Below, piece after piece: positions 56,072-64,000 of a stretch of 64,000 nucleotides of DNA. Position numbers and translations under genes: made by a program. Position 1 is the stretch's first letter; each line of letters starts with the position of its first letter. Below the pieces are notes generated by a model, which saw only the letters and a list, made by a program, of their open reading frames with translations, searched no databases and was not told the DNA's origin. The stretch is from contig NC_134137.1 in assembly GCF_033958435.1 (NCBI RefSeq), positions 317,811,501 to 317,875,500 of the forward strand, read 5' to 3'. This DNA is from Carettochelys insculpta. Taxonomy: Eukaryota; Chordata; Testudines; Carettochelyidae.

Positions 56072-56690
56072 TTGCTGGGAGGCAATATCTTGTCTCTGAT
56101 GTACTCCTTAAAAACCTGAAGCAACTCAGTTTCAAGAAAGGTTCAAAGAGCCTTAAAACACTTAATAAACAAACTATTATTATTAGGTGCCTTCCATGGA
56201 ACAAAAACATTTAGGAGAGAAGGCAACTGTGAGAGCATCAGATCCTATTCAAGTCTGCCCACACTGCCAACACTGACATCCTACAAAGATCCTCAAGGAA
56301 CTACCAACTCTCAGATGGACATACCAGGTTGTTTGTGTTACAAAGGTCTGAGAAAGAAATCATAGAAAGTGCAAAATCCACAGAGGATCAGAAAGCACTT
56401 GAGTCAATGGTGTCTTGAAATTACCAATCATCTGCTCCACATGTTTCTTTTACAGGCCTAACAAAAACTGAATAGGTGTATCGCTTTGAGAAAGGCCCTG
56501 AATTTTGACCCTAACCAATGGATCCTGAACTTTTATATCCAACTGGTCCCTCAAGAGCTGTTTCTTTAAATATTTCCACCTCCTACGTAACCATGCACCC
56601 TAACTGCCATGAAAAGTTTTCTCCAGTTCCACAATCCTCAACTCCAATTCTATCAGGGTTGTCTGCTGAGATTATGGCAGCCTAAAACAT
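56072..56690. other. Nothing recognised
   Basis: AT-rich DNA with no supported feature. Confidence 0.4.
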
Positions 56691-56693
56691 TTA

Positions 56694-57403
56694 GGCTGCG
56701 TCTACACGTGCACGCTACTTCGAAGTAGCGGCAGTAACTTCGAAATAGCGCCCGTCACGTCTACACGTGTTGGGCGCTATTTCGAAGTTGAAATCGACGT
56801 TAGGCGGCGAGACGTCGAAGTCGCTAACCCCATGAGGGGATGGGAATAGCGCCCTACTTCGACGTTCAACATCGAAGTAGGGACGTGTAGACGATCCGCG
56901 TCCCGCAACATCGAAATAGCGGGGTCCTCCATGGCGGCCATCAGCTGGGGGGTTGAGAGATACTCTCTCTCCAGCCCTTGCAGGGCTCTGTGGTCACCGT
57001 GGGCAGCAGCCCTTAGCCCAGGGCTTCTGGCTGCTGCTGCTGCAGCTGGGGGTCCGTGCTGCATATACAGGGTCTGCAACTAGTTGTTGGCTCTGTGTAT
57101 CTTGCACTGTTTAATGAAAGTGTGTCTGGGAGGGGCCCTTTAAGGGAGCGACTTGCTGTTGAGTCCGCCCCGTGACCCTGTCTGCAGCTGTGCCTGGCTC
57201 CCTTATTTCGATGTGTGCTACTTTGCCGTGTAGACGTTCCCTCGCTGTGCCTATTTCGATGTTGGGCTGAGCAACGTCGAAGTTGAACATCGACGTTGCC
57301 AGCCCTGGAGGACGTGTAGACGTTATTCATCGAAATAGACTATTTCGATGTCGCAACATCGAAATAAGCTATTTCGAAGTTGGGTGCACGTGTAGACGTA
57401 GCC
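56694..57403 (-). mobile_element. Family B CpG-rich MITE, copy B3
   Basis: A 710-bp copy in the opposite orientation to B1 and B2, flanked by TTA on both sides (56691-56693 and 57404-57406). The ends GGCTGCGTCTACACGTGCAC and GCACGTGTAGACGTAGCC are intact. On the minus strand the interior again gives GGGGCGGACTCAACAGC and the conserved frame, here only 100 codons (57079-56777) because of an indel near the 5' arm. Confidence 0.8.
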
Positions 57404-57404
57404 T

Positions 57405-58274
57405 TAATATGTAAAAGTACATTCTGCCGTTGCCTCAAAGAGGAAAAAAAATTCTTTGAGCCATCCAAGATAAAAACAGAGTCCCAAAAGTGACCATTTT
57501 GTAAAAGTGAGGTTTAAACTGTCTGGATGATGTTCTTGAATAGGAAGAAGAAACATGACTAAAAGAACAAATTACAATCTGAAATCCAGTAGAGATAATT
57601 CTACTAGAAAGCAGATGAGACAAATGATGAGTAAAAACATAAAAAAAGAGTCCTAGCAGGTGATAGAGAATGTGCTGGCATTACCACTCAACCAGGATTA
57701 CTGCTGCTCACAGGGGTGAAAATGTCACCACACATCAGCCATTCAGGAAGCCTATAAACAAACTGCAAGTCACTGAGCAGAAAGTGGATGTGGTTTCAAA
57801 TGATTCCTATCCAGTCTTTCATTAACAGTAAAGTTAAAATTACTCCCCATTGTTAAAATAGCGCTTGTCAATCTGTTCAAAAATCATCTCAGCACGGGGA
57901 ACAAACAAACAAAGCCCACCATTTTTTGCTGCAGCAGAAACACAGACAGTTAAAAACAAACAAAAAGCAACAAACAAAACCAAAGACAGAGAAAGACATA
58001 TTGCTCAAAAACTGTCTTGAACCATCACTAAGCTGCTTGGAACAACTTCCTGCACAACCACCAAATCAGCTTCATCCTGGCCACAAAGAGAAAAGTAAGC
58101 CTTCTGCATGCAGTGGAAACATGAGTCCAGATAGCATCCCCTGTCCAAACACAGATCAGTTGGTATGGATGCCTTCACCAGTGTCTCTTTCAAAAATGAA
58201 ATGCCCTCCAGTTTCTGGGAGAAGTATGCAAGAAGAGACATACTTTTTTTAATGTCCATGCACCCATTCACATT
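57405..58274. other. Nothing recognised
   Basis: AT-rich DNA; frames at 57926-58271 overlap on both strands and lack motifs. Confidence 0.4.
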
Positions 58275-58427
58275 CGGGTTCTATTTAGACTATATTCCTA
58301 ACTCAAAATAATTGATGCAATTTTCATCAATTATTTTGAGTTACCTTATTTCAAACCTAGTGTCGTTCAAATGGCACTGAAGTTCGAAATAAGTGCCTAT
58401 TTCAAGGTTTCAGCTACCCCTCTCATT
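58275..58427. repeat. Perfect 18-bp hairpin in a probable MITE relic
   Basis: AACTCAAAATAATTGATG (58300-58317) is followed after 7 bases by its exact reverse complement (58325-58342). Flanking words such as GTTCGAAATAAGTGCCTATT resemble Harbinger MITE interiors. The outer ends are not clear. Confidence 0.5.
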
Positions 58428-58847
58428 GGCTATGTCTACACTAGCCCCCCACTTTAGATGGGGGATGGTAATAAGACGCTTTGGGATATACTAATGAGGC
58501 ACTGCAACGAATACACAGTGCCTCATTAGCATAATGGTGGCCACAACACTTCAAAAGTGCCGCTTTCAATCACGCGCGGCTCATCTACATGGGGTCCTTT
58601 TCAAAAGGACCCCGCACATCTGGAAGACTCATTGTTTCTATTTGGTTACAGGAATAAGGAGATTTCGAAGTGTGTGGGGTCCTTTTGAAAAGTGTAGACA
58701 AGCCATGTGTGATCGAAAGTGGCACTTTTGAAATGCCATGGCCACCATTATTTATTTGCATATTTATTGCAGCACCTCATTAGCATACCCCAAAGTGTCT
58801 CATTAGCATCCCCCTTTCAAAAGGAGGGGGCTTGTGTAGACATAGAC
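58428..58847. mobile_element. Family C MITE (C6)
   Basis: The ends GGCTATGTCTACACTAGCCC and GGCTTGTGTAGACATAGAC are inverted. Paired blocks are ACTAATGAGGCACTGC and GCACCTCATTAGCATACC. The centre contains TTTCTATTTGGTTACAGGAA. The flanking triplets ATT and TCA do not match. Confidence 0.7.
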
Positions 58848-59470
58848 TCAAAGTGAAAAAATTCAGACAGTGAGTGAGTATAAGCACCTACAGGTTCAGC
58901 AGGTGTTTTGAAGATCAAAGCCAATCCTAAAATGGATATAGGCACCTAAACCTGGATTTAGAGCCTATGTCTGGGGTTAGGTGCTTAAGTACCTTTGTGA
59001 GTCTAGACCAATGCATTTGAAGACTAACATCTAAAATCCAAGATACCCAAAATTAGTGACAACCTTTTAAAAATACTGAGACTCCATAGTTCCTAATTCT
59101 TGGTCCTGTGCTTGAGTATCCTATAACCAGAAGGTGTGCGGGTTATATAGCACTCTTGCTTTATCAACTTGATTTTGTCCATGCAGTCACGAATTATTCA
59201 CATTACTAAAGGGAGATGGTAAAACACTACAGGATGAGAGGAACTGAAGAGAATACACATTGACCTTGTAAATTTGTTCTGTGATAAATTATTAATTATT
59301 AAATGGCTCGAGAGCAGGAATACAAATAGGTAGTGTTTTGCTATTTTAATTTTTATAAAAGAAATCTGTAGGAGTTTGTATTTGTTTCCCTGTAGCTATC
59401 ATAACTGTCTGTACTGTATATACAATGTGAACATTAGAATCTTATATTTAGCAATTACTGAAACAGGCTG
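58848..59470. other. Nothing recognised
   Basis: AT-rich DNA without supported features. Confidence 0.4.
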
Positions 59471-60048
59471 AGACTTGGAAGAAAGCTGTAATTCAAAGGT
59501 TAAGAGTACCTGCTCCGTGATGCACTAACATATTTATTCTTTGCAGGCAACAGTATTGGTGGCATGAAGGGTGCAAGTACTTGTGTGAGGTAAGGTGAGG
59601 CACCATCATCATTTTCCAGATCAAGCACTAATATCTCAACCCATCAAGGGTATCGACATCAGCTCAGGAAGCCAGACTGAGGCAAACAGGGATAATACTA
59701 ACTCTCGTACTTCACTAAATAATCTTTATAAGACGCAACCAAGGCTTACTGTAAACATGACAACAGCTGAAGAGCTTGCAGGTGGTGTTTTCATGAATGC
59801 TTTCATTCTGTGCTCTGCTAATTCTGGTCACACCCTGGTGTCTTTATTTAGGGCAGAATGGGTAAATTAGCTTCCTAAATAGAAAATAACCTTTTATTAG
59901 TTTTTTTCCATTGTGCAAGAAAATTCACCTTTTGCCTCGTGTTTCATTTAAAAAAAACTCATCAGGAATAGATACTTTTATCTTATGAAACAGTGGAGAC
60001 TTGGAAGAAAGCTGTAATTCAAAGGTTAAGAGTACCTGATCCATGATG
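59469..60048. repeat. Pair of ~48-bp direct repeats 527 bp apart
   Basis: GAGACTTGGAAGAAAGCTGT and the following AATTCAAAGGTTAAGAGTACC occur at 59471-59512 and again at 59997-60038. Matching continues for a few bases, with only about three differences over 48 bases. The intervening DNA includes the exon-like segment at 59547. No transposon family is evident. Confidence 0.7.
59547..59589 (+). CDS. Possible 43-bp host microexon (unidentified)
   Basis: TATTTATTCTTTGCAG, a strong acceptor, precedes 43 bases followed by GTAAGG, a strong donor. One frame reads QQYWWHEGCKYLCE and another NSIGGMKGASTCVR; both are open, so coding is not established. The phase cannot be joined directly to the candidate at 9536-9637 without an exon in between. 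I do not recognise either peptide. Confidence 0.2.
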
Positions 60049-60147
60049 AAGGTAGCTTTCTGCTTCAGCATCTTGCTGGAGTTTTGCTGTGATGATCAAA
60101 GCTTTGTCATAAGAGCTCCATTCTAAGTGCATCAATTACAGGAACAA

Positions 60148-60149
<2 letters not shown>

Positions 60150-60181
<32 letters not shown>

Positions 60182-60195
60182 AATATATATATATC
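60150..60195. repeat. (TA)n microsatellite
   Basis: About 20 TA/AT dinucleotides in a row, with one AATAAA-like interruption near 60179. Confidence 0.9.
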
Positions 60196-60715
60196 TTCTG
60201 AATTATTTAAAAAGACACATTCAGACCTCTTCTTACCTGTAGAAAACATGCACAGTTCTACCAGCTTCCAGGACTAGATGTGTTCAGAGTCTCCCTGTCT
60301 GGGGTTTACCTTAAACTCTCTCATTCAAGCAGTGACCCAGCTGAAAGGGGTCTGAAACTTTTTCAGATCTGACAAGGTCACAGAGCAAGACAGTAGAAAT
60401 GAAGTTGCTGTTCATACTTCTAGTACACTGAGGTCTGGTCTACACTAGGGGATAAAGTCAAATTTAAGGGACTTAGGTAGATTTTATAAAGCATCAGTCT
60501 TCACCACAGGGCTCCCTAGGCCAATTTTAAGAGGCTCTAAGGCTGACTTTTCTAAACTTGATTTCACGAGGAGTCAATATTGATTTTTCAGTGTCCACCT
60601 TATGCTAGTGCAAAGGGCAGGTTTATTAAAATTGATTTTATTATCCTCTCAAACCATCCCACAATGTCCTTAATGTGACCTTTCTTGTCATTGCTTCACC
60701 TTTGTTGCTCTCCAG

Positions 60716-61354
60716 AGCTGTGTCTACATGTGCACGCTACTTCGAAGTAGCGGCACTAACTTCGACATAGCGCCCGTCGCGGCTACACACGTCGGGCGCT
60801 ATTTCGAAGTTAACTTCTACGTTAGGCGGCGAGACGTCGAAGTCGCTAACCTCATGAGGGGATCGGAATAGCGCCCTACTTCGACGTTCAACGTCGAAGT
60901 AGGGACCGTGTAGACGATCCGCGTCCCGCAACGTCGAAATTGCCGGGTCCTCCATGGCGGCCATCAGCTGGGGGGTTGAGAGATGCTCTCTCTCCAGCCC
61001 CTGCGGGGCTCTATGGTCACCGTGGGCAGCAGCCCTTAGCCCAGGGTTTCTGGCTGCTGCTGCAGCAGCTGGGGATCCATGCTGCATGCACAGGGTCTGC
61101 AACCAGTTGTCGGCTCTGTGTATCTTGTGTTGTTTAGTGCAACTGTGTCTGGGAGGGGCCCTTTAAGGGAGCGGCTTGCTGTTGAGTCCGCCCTGTGACC
61201 CTGTCTGCAGCTGTGCCTGGCACCCTTATTTCGATGTGTGCTACTTTGGCGTGTAGACGTACCCTCGCAGCGCCTATTTCGATGTGGTGCCGCGCAATGT
61301 CGAAGTTGAACATCGACGTTGCCAGCCCTGGAGGATGTGTAGACGTTATTCATC
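60716..61354 (-). mobile_element. Family B CpG-rich MITE, copy B4 (truncated)
   Basis: It starts AGCTGTGTCTACATGTGCAC and follows the B sequence closely through GGCCCTTTAAGGGAGCGGC to GACGTTATTCATC, where homology ends at about 61354. Compared with B3, about 50 bp of the element's GGCTACGTCTACACGTG end is missing. The conserved frame is open for 121 codons on the minus strand (61102-60737), as in B1. Confidence 0.75.
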
Positions 61355-61389
61355 ATCAGCCCAGAAATTTGGACTTCATTTCCTTTCCA

Positions 61390-62010
61390 TTTTGGCCAGA
61401 GTGGCTAGAAGAGCTCAGGAGCACACCTCTGTAGCACACCTACTACCCCCAAGTTCACAGGGTCACAAAAAGGCCCCAGTGTGGAGCAATCAGGAGATCT
61501 AGGACCTCACTGCTGTGTGGGGAGAAGAATCTGTCTTGATGCTGCTCAAAACCAGCAAAAGAAGTGCCACATTTATGCCATGATATCACAGTGCATACTT
61601 CACAAAGGGTACACCAGGGTGCTCAGCAGTGCCATGTTAAAATCAAGGCACTCATGCAGGCATACCAAAAGACCAAAGAAGCCAATGGTCAGCCTGTATC
61701 ATCTCCCCACACATGCTGCTTTAAAAACCAGCTGCATCTCATTTTGGGACAAACCCAACCACTTCTCCCGAAAATGCCTGGAATCCTCAATAAATGGTGC
61801 TCAACACATTTCTGCCAGCAGCAAGAAGGATGAAGCAGGGTCAGAGATGGTGGATGAGGAAGAGGTGGACAACAGCAAGGTGCAGTCCGGAAAAGAAGCT
61901 GATCCTGCAAGCCAGGCACTTTATATTACATAGGAGCCAGTCCCCTCATCCCAGGGGGTTTTGGAAGCAAGCTATGATACTGGAGACGGCACTTCTGTTA
62001 AATGTTTTTT
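61390..62010 (+). pseudogene. Harbinger Myb/SANT-like accessory protein, fossil
   Basis: Across three frames the text reads KKAPVWSNQEI-stop-DLTAVWG then EESVLMLL (61466-61540), the start of a Myb/SANT-like domain (usual form RAPAWTEREVLDLIAVWGDE). AQQCHVKIKALMQAYQKTKE then ANGQ (about 61624-61690) is the recognition-helix block, usual form KQCRVKLKELRQAYQKTKEANG. FKNQLHLILG follows. An acidic tail, DEAGSEMVDEEEVDNSK (about 61832-61880), and a Ser/Pro segment complete it. Such proteins bind the transposon ends and bring the transposase to the nucleus. Two frameshifts and stops make this copy inactive. Confidence 0.75.
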
Positions 62011-62149
62011 TTACAATATTGACAATGGTACAGAAGGTCCCCAAGTTATGTGAGGGTTGCACTCCTGGGCAATCTAGAATACTCAAATTTTTCACAAGTT
62101 GGAGGAACCAGGAACCAGGAACCAGGTGTTAACCTGGTTCCCCTCTCTC

Positions 62150-62480
62150 CTGGGCTTGTGGGAGCTGGGAAACTGACCAGCGATGGTGTTCTGCTCAGTT
62201 TCCTGGCTTCCCATGTAGCAGAGAGCCAGGCAGCAGGTAGCAGCCTAGCTCATAGCTCCCCTGAGATTGTGAAAGCTGGAAAACTGACCAGCACATCGCT
62301 GGATGCCGACCGGTTCCCAACTCCCTGTCACTGCCAGGGATCAGGAAATTGCTCCTGTTAGGGGTGGCAGCCTGATTCTCAGCTGCCCTCCCCACTGACA
62401 GGAACAGTAGCCTGACTCTAGGCTGCTGCCCTGACAGGAGCCAGGAAACTGACTGGCACAGCAGCTGGTCAGTCTCTCTG
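62150..62480. repeat. Degenerate AAACTGACCAG repeat block
   Basis: GGGAAACTGACCAGC (62166), GGAAAACTGACCAGC (62278), GGAAACTGACTGGC (62442) and inverse forms CTCAGTTTCC (62195) and GGTCAGTCTCTC (62467) are spread over 330 bp. The same motif in both orientations occurs at 9975-10110 inside element H4. Confidence 0.55.
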
Positions 62481-62569
62481 CTCCTGTCTGGCAGGGAGCT
62501 GGGACTTGGCAACCTGGCACCAGATGCCAGCCCCCCGCCACTCAAAGCTGCATTAACCCAAGATACACA

Positions 62570-63165
62570 TAGTCTGGTAATGGGATGGGGATGTGCATTC
62601 CATCTATGGTCCCAACACAGTTAGGAAAGCCCATGGCAGAAGAACCATTTACTATTTCCTACATATTCCCCAGAATATCTCTCTTTCACAGGAGGTCAGT
62701 GATTGGCCTGGCTACCTGGATGACAACAGCCTCCACTGTAGATTTGCTCACTCCAAATTGATTTCCCATTGAGCAATAGCTGTCTGGCATTGCAACTTCC
62801 AAAGAGCAATTGCCACAAGTTAGTGAACTGCTAAAGCAGGTCTCATTCTGGTACTGCAGCCCTTCAGGGCTGGGGAAAGAAATTCACAGAGTTCCATGAA
62901 AGTGGCCTTACATATGCAGAAGTTTTGCAGCCATTGTTGATCATCCCATGCCTGCAAAATGATGCAATCCCACCAACCTGAGCTGGTTACAGAGGACCAG
63001 AACCTACACTCCACCGTGTACAATGCATCCAGTTCTGCCATCAAATCCGCATTCCTCCTCTTCTGCTATTAATATGCAGAAATGCCCACGGCCTCCAGGT
63101 ACTGATCCTCCAGGCTCATTACATTTAAAAGATACTGCAGAGCATTGTGGGAAGACAACAGGAAA
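62570..63165 (-). pseudogene. Harbinger (HARBI1-like) transposase, N-terminal half
   Basis: On minus: EDQYLEAVGIS (63106-63075), MMAELDALYTVECRFWSSVT then SSGWWDCIILQAWDDQQWLQ and NFCICKATFMELCEFLSPAL (63044-62870). After frame changes come GNQFGVSKSTVEAVVIQVAR (about 62772-62713) and MGFPNCVGTIDGMHIPIPLP (about 62633-62574). The TIDGMHI block keeps the first catalytic Asp. The text is continuous where the 39.2-kb copy has an intron. The remaining catalytic half is absent; the sequence passes into the AAACTGACCAG repeats. Confidence 0.75.
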
Positions 63166-63416
63166 CACTCCACAAAAGATGGAAGCATATGTGGATCCAT
63201 GATATCCTTTGTGATGGTGTGTGACTTGTAAAAGGCAATGTGCAAGCAGCACAAAAGTTCTCTTGGTCATTTTTTTTTTCAGCAGAAAGCAAACACTTTT
63301 GGTGACTTTTTTTTCCCATAGGATACTGGCAAGAAAACCCAAAATGCAATGGGGCTGCTGGAACTGTGGGATAGGTGCCCACAGTTGAACTTAGGCAGTT
63401 TATTTGGGATGCACTA

Positions 63417-64000
63417 AGGTTGCATCTACACTACGAGATAAATTTGAATTTATTTATATCGATTTTCTAATTTTGGAATTTATAAGTTCAATTTCAACTA
63501 TCCTCACTTCACACCGTGCTCCCCACAGAGTTGAGTTGTTGCCACCACACACATATTGGCTAACATCGACTGTTGTAGTAGTGCATTGTGGGAAGCTATC
63601 CCACAGTATCCTCATCCCCACAGTATTCTGGGTTTGCTTGCTGGTCCTGACGTCATCTTTCCTCCTTGCATTTTCCTCGTTCCCCTCCCAGTCCCTGAAA
63701 ATATGTTGATATATTGGAAATAATGCAGAAGACACTCAAAATTGGAAGAAAGATTTTTTGGTTTACCCACACATTACATTTCCAACATGGGTGCAGTGAC
63801 TGTATTCTCAACTGGCCATCCATCCCACCTCCCATCATCACAGAAAAAAGAATGGCTGGTTTTCCATCACGGCAGCCAGCCCAGGTATGGGCCAATGGGG
63901 GTGTGCCACAGGACGACCAGTTGCCATATACTCCCCCATCAGCAGCGAACCCCTTAGCAGCTAGGGGAGACATTTTCCTGGCAGCAGCAGTGAGCCCCTT
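63417..64000 (+). mobile_element. Start of a further Harbinger-type element
   Basis: GGTTGCATCTACACTACGAG and AATTTGAATTTATTTATATCG open an element with the same style of end as H2 and H5. A CATTGTGGGAAGCTATCCCA block (63583-63602) is also typical of the region just inside these large elements. No coding block is reached before the window ends, so its type and extent are unknown. Confidence 0.5.

Larger units (their letters stand above)
60432..63395. mobile_element. Harbinger remnant H5 with Myb gene, transposase and a B insert
   Basis: The left end GGTCTGGTCTACACTAGGGG leads into GATAAAGTCAAATTTAAGGG, the same start as the other large Harbinger elements here. Inside are family B copy B4 (60716-61354), a Myb/SANT-like fossil on + (61390-62010), a block of AAACTGACCAG repeats (62150-62480) and a transposase fossil on - (63160-62570). 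Convergent Myb and transposase genes are the same arrangement as in H1. The right terminus is missing and another element starts at about 63417. Confidence 0.6.

Overview
The window looks like repeat-dense intergenic or intronic DNA from a non-avian sauropsid. A turtle fits best. The grounds are a long CR1 LINE with the usual CR1 3' end, RTE-type and L2/Rex-like LINEs, a DIRS-like tyrosine-recombinase retrotransposon, hAT and TA-target MITEs, and above all a very large PIF/Harbinger load whose ends read GGCTACGTCTACAC. The species call is inference from repeat families recognised by eye; a crocodilian is not excluded. I found no convincing host gene. Two short stretches with splice-like borders (9536-9637 and 59547-59589, both +) are the only candidates for host exons.

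Layout. 1-2530: quiet DNA with one fold-back element. 2530-6370: a nest of Harbinger-type MITEs followed by a two-gene Harbinger remnant, with transposase exon 1 on + and a Myb/SANT protein on -. 6370-16140: a SINE-like repeat, a ~70-bp minisatellite, several MITEs (one a three-element nest) and the first copy of a ~700-bp CpG-rich MITE called family B here. 18030-19300: an L2/Rex-like RT fossil, then G-rich degenerate repeats. 21240-24390: an RTE-type LINE with a 5' inversion. 24830-30520, perhaps to 30860: a DIRS-like element on the minus strand, split by a solo LTR at 27382-27986. 31770-32488: a hAT MITE containing a TA-target MITE. 32930-36170: a CR1 LINE with ORF1 end, endonuclease, RT and 3' end. 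36213-37155: a palindromic MITE and a hAT MITE. 38605-40318: a Harbinger transposase with an apparent intron. 41290-45574: C-rich repeats, MITEs, two CR1 fragments each tangled with a MITE, and family B copy 2. 47694-49600: a Harbinger transposase fossil with a palindromic MITE inserted at its edge. 50969-53842: a chain of nested MITEs. 53908-56070: a second RTE-like LINE on -. 56694-57403: family B copy 3. 60432-63395: a Harbinger remnant with a Myb gene on + and a transposase on -, carrying family B copy 4. 63417-64000: the start of another Harbinger-type element.

How the parts relate. Nearly all the DNA transposons share one terminal motif and 3-bp target duplications, so one transposase plus Myb-partner system probably moved them. 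Three remnants (3.7-6.4 kb, 47.7-49.2 kb, 60.4-63.4 kb) plus the one at 38.6-40.3 kb preserve different parts of that system. All coding elements seen are broken. Family B copies look youngest, because they keep many CpG/TCGA sites and agree closely with each other.

All family names come from reading protein motifs and ends by eye. No database search was run. Short letter codes (A, B, C, D, E, H) are labels local to this annotation.
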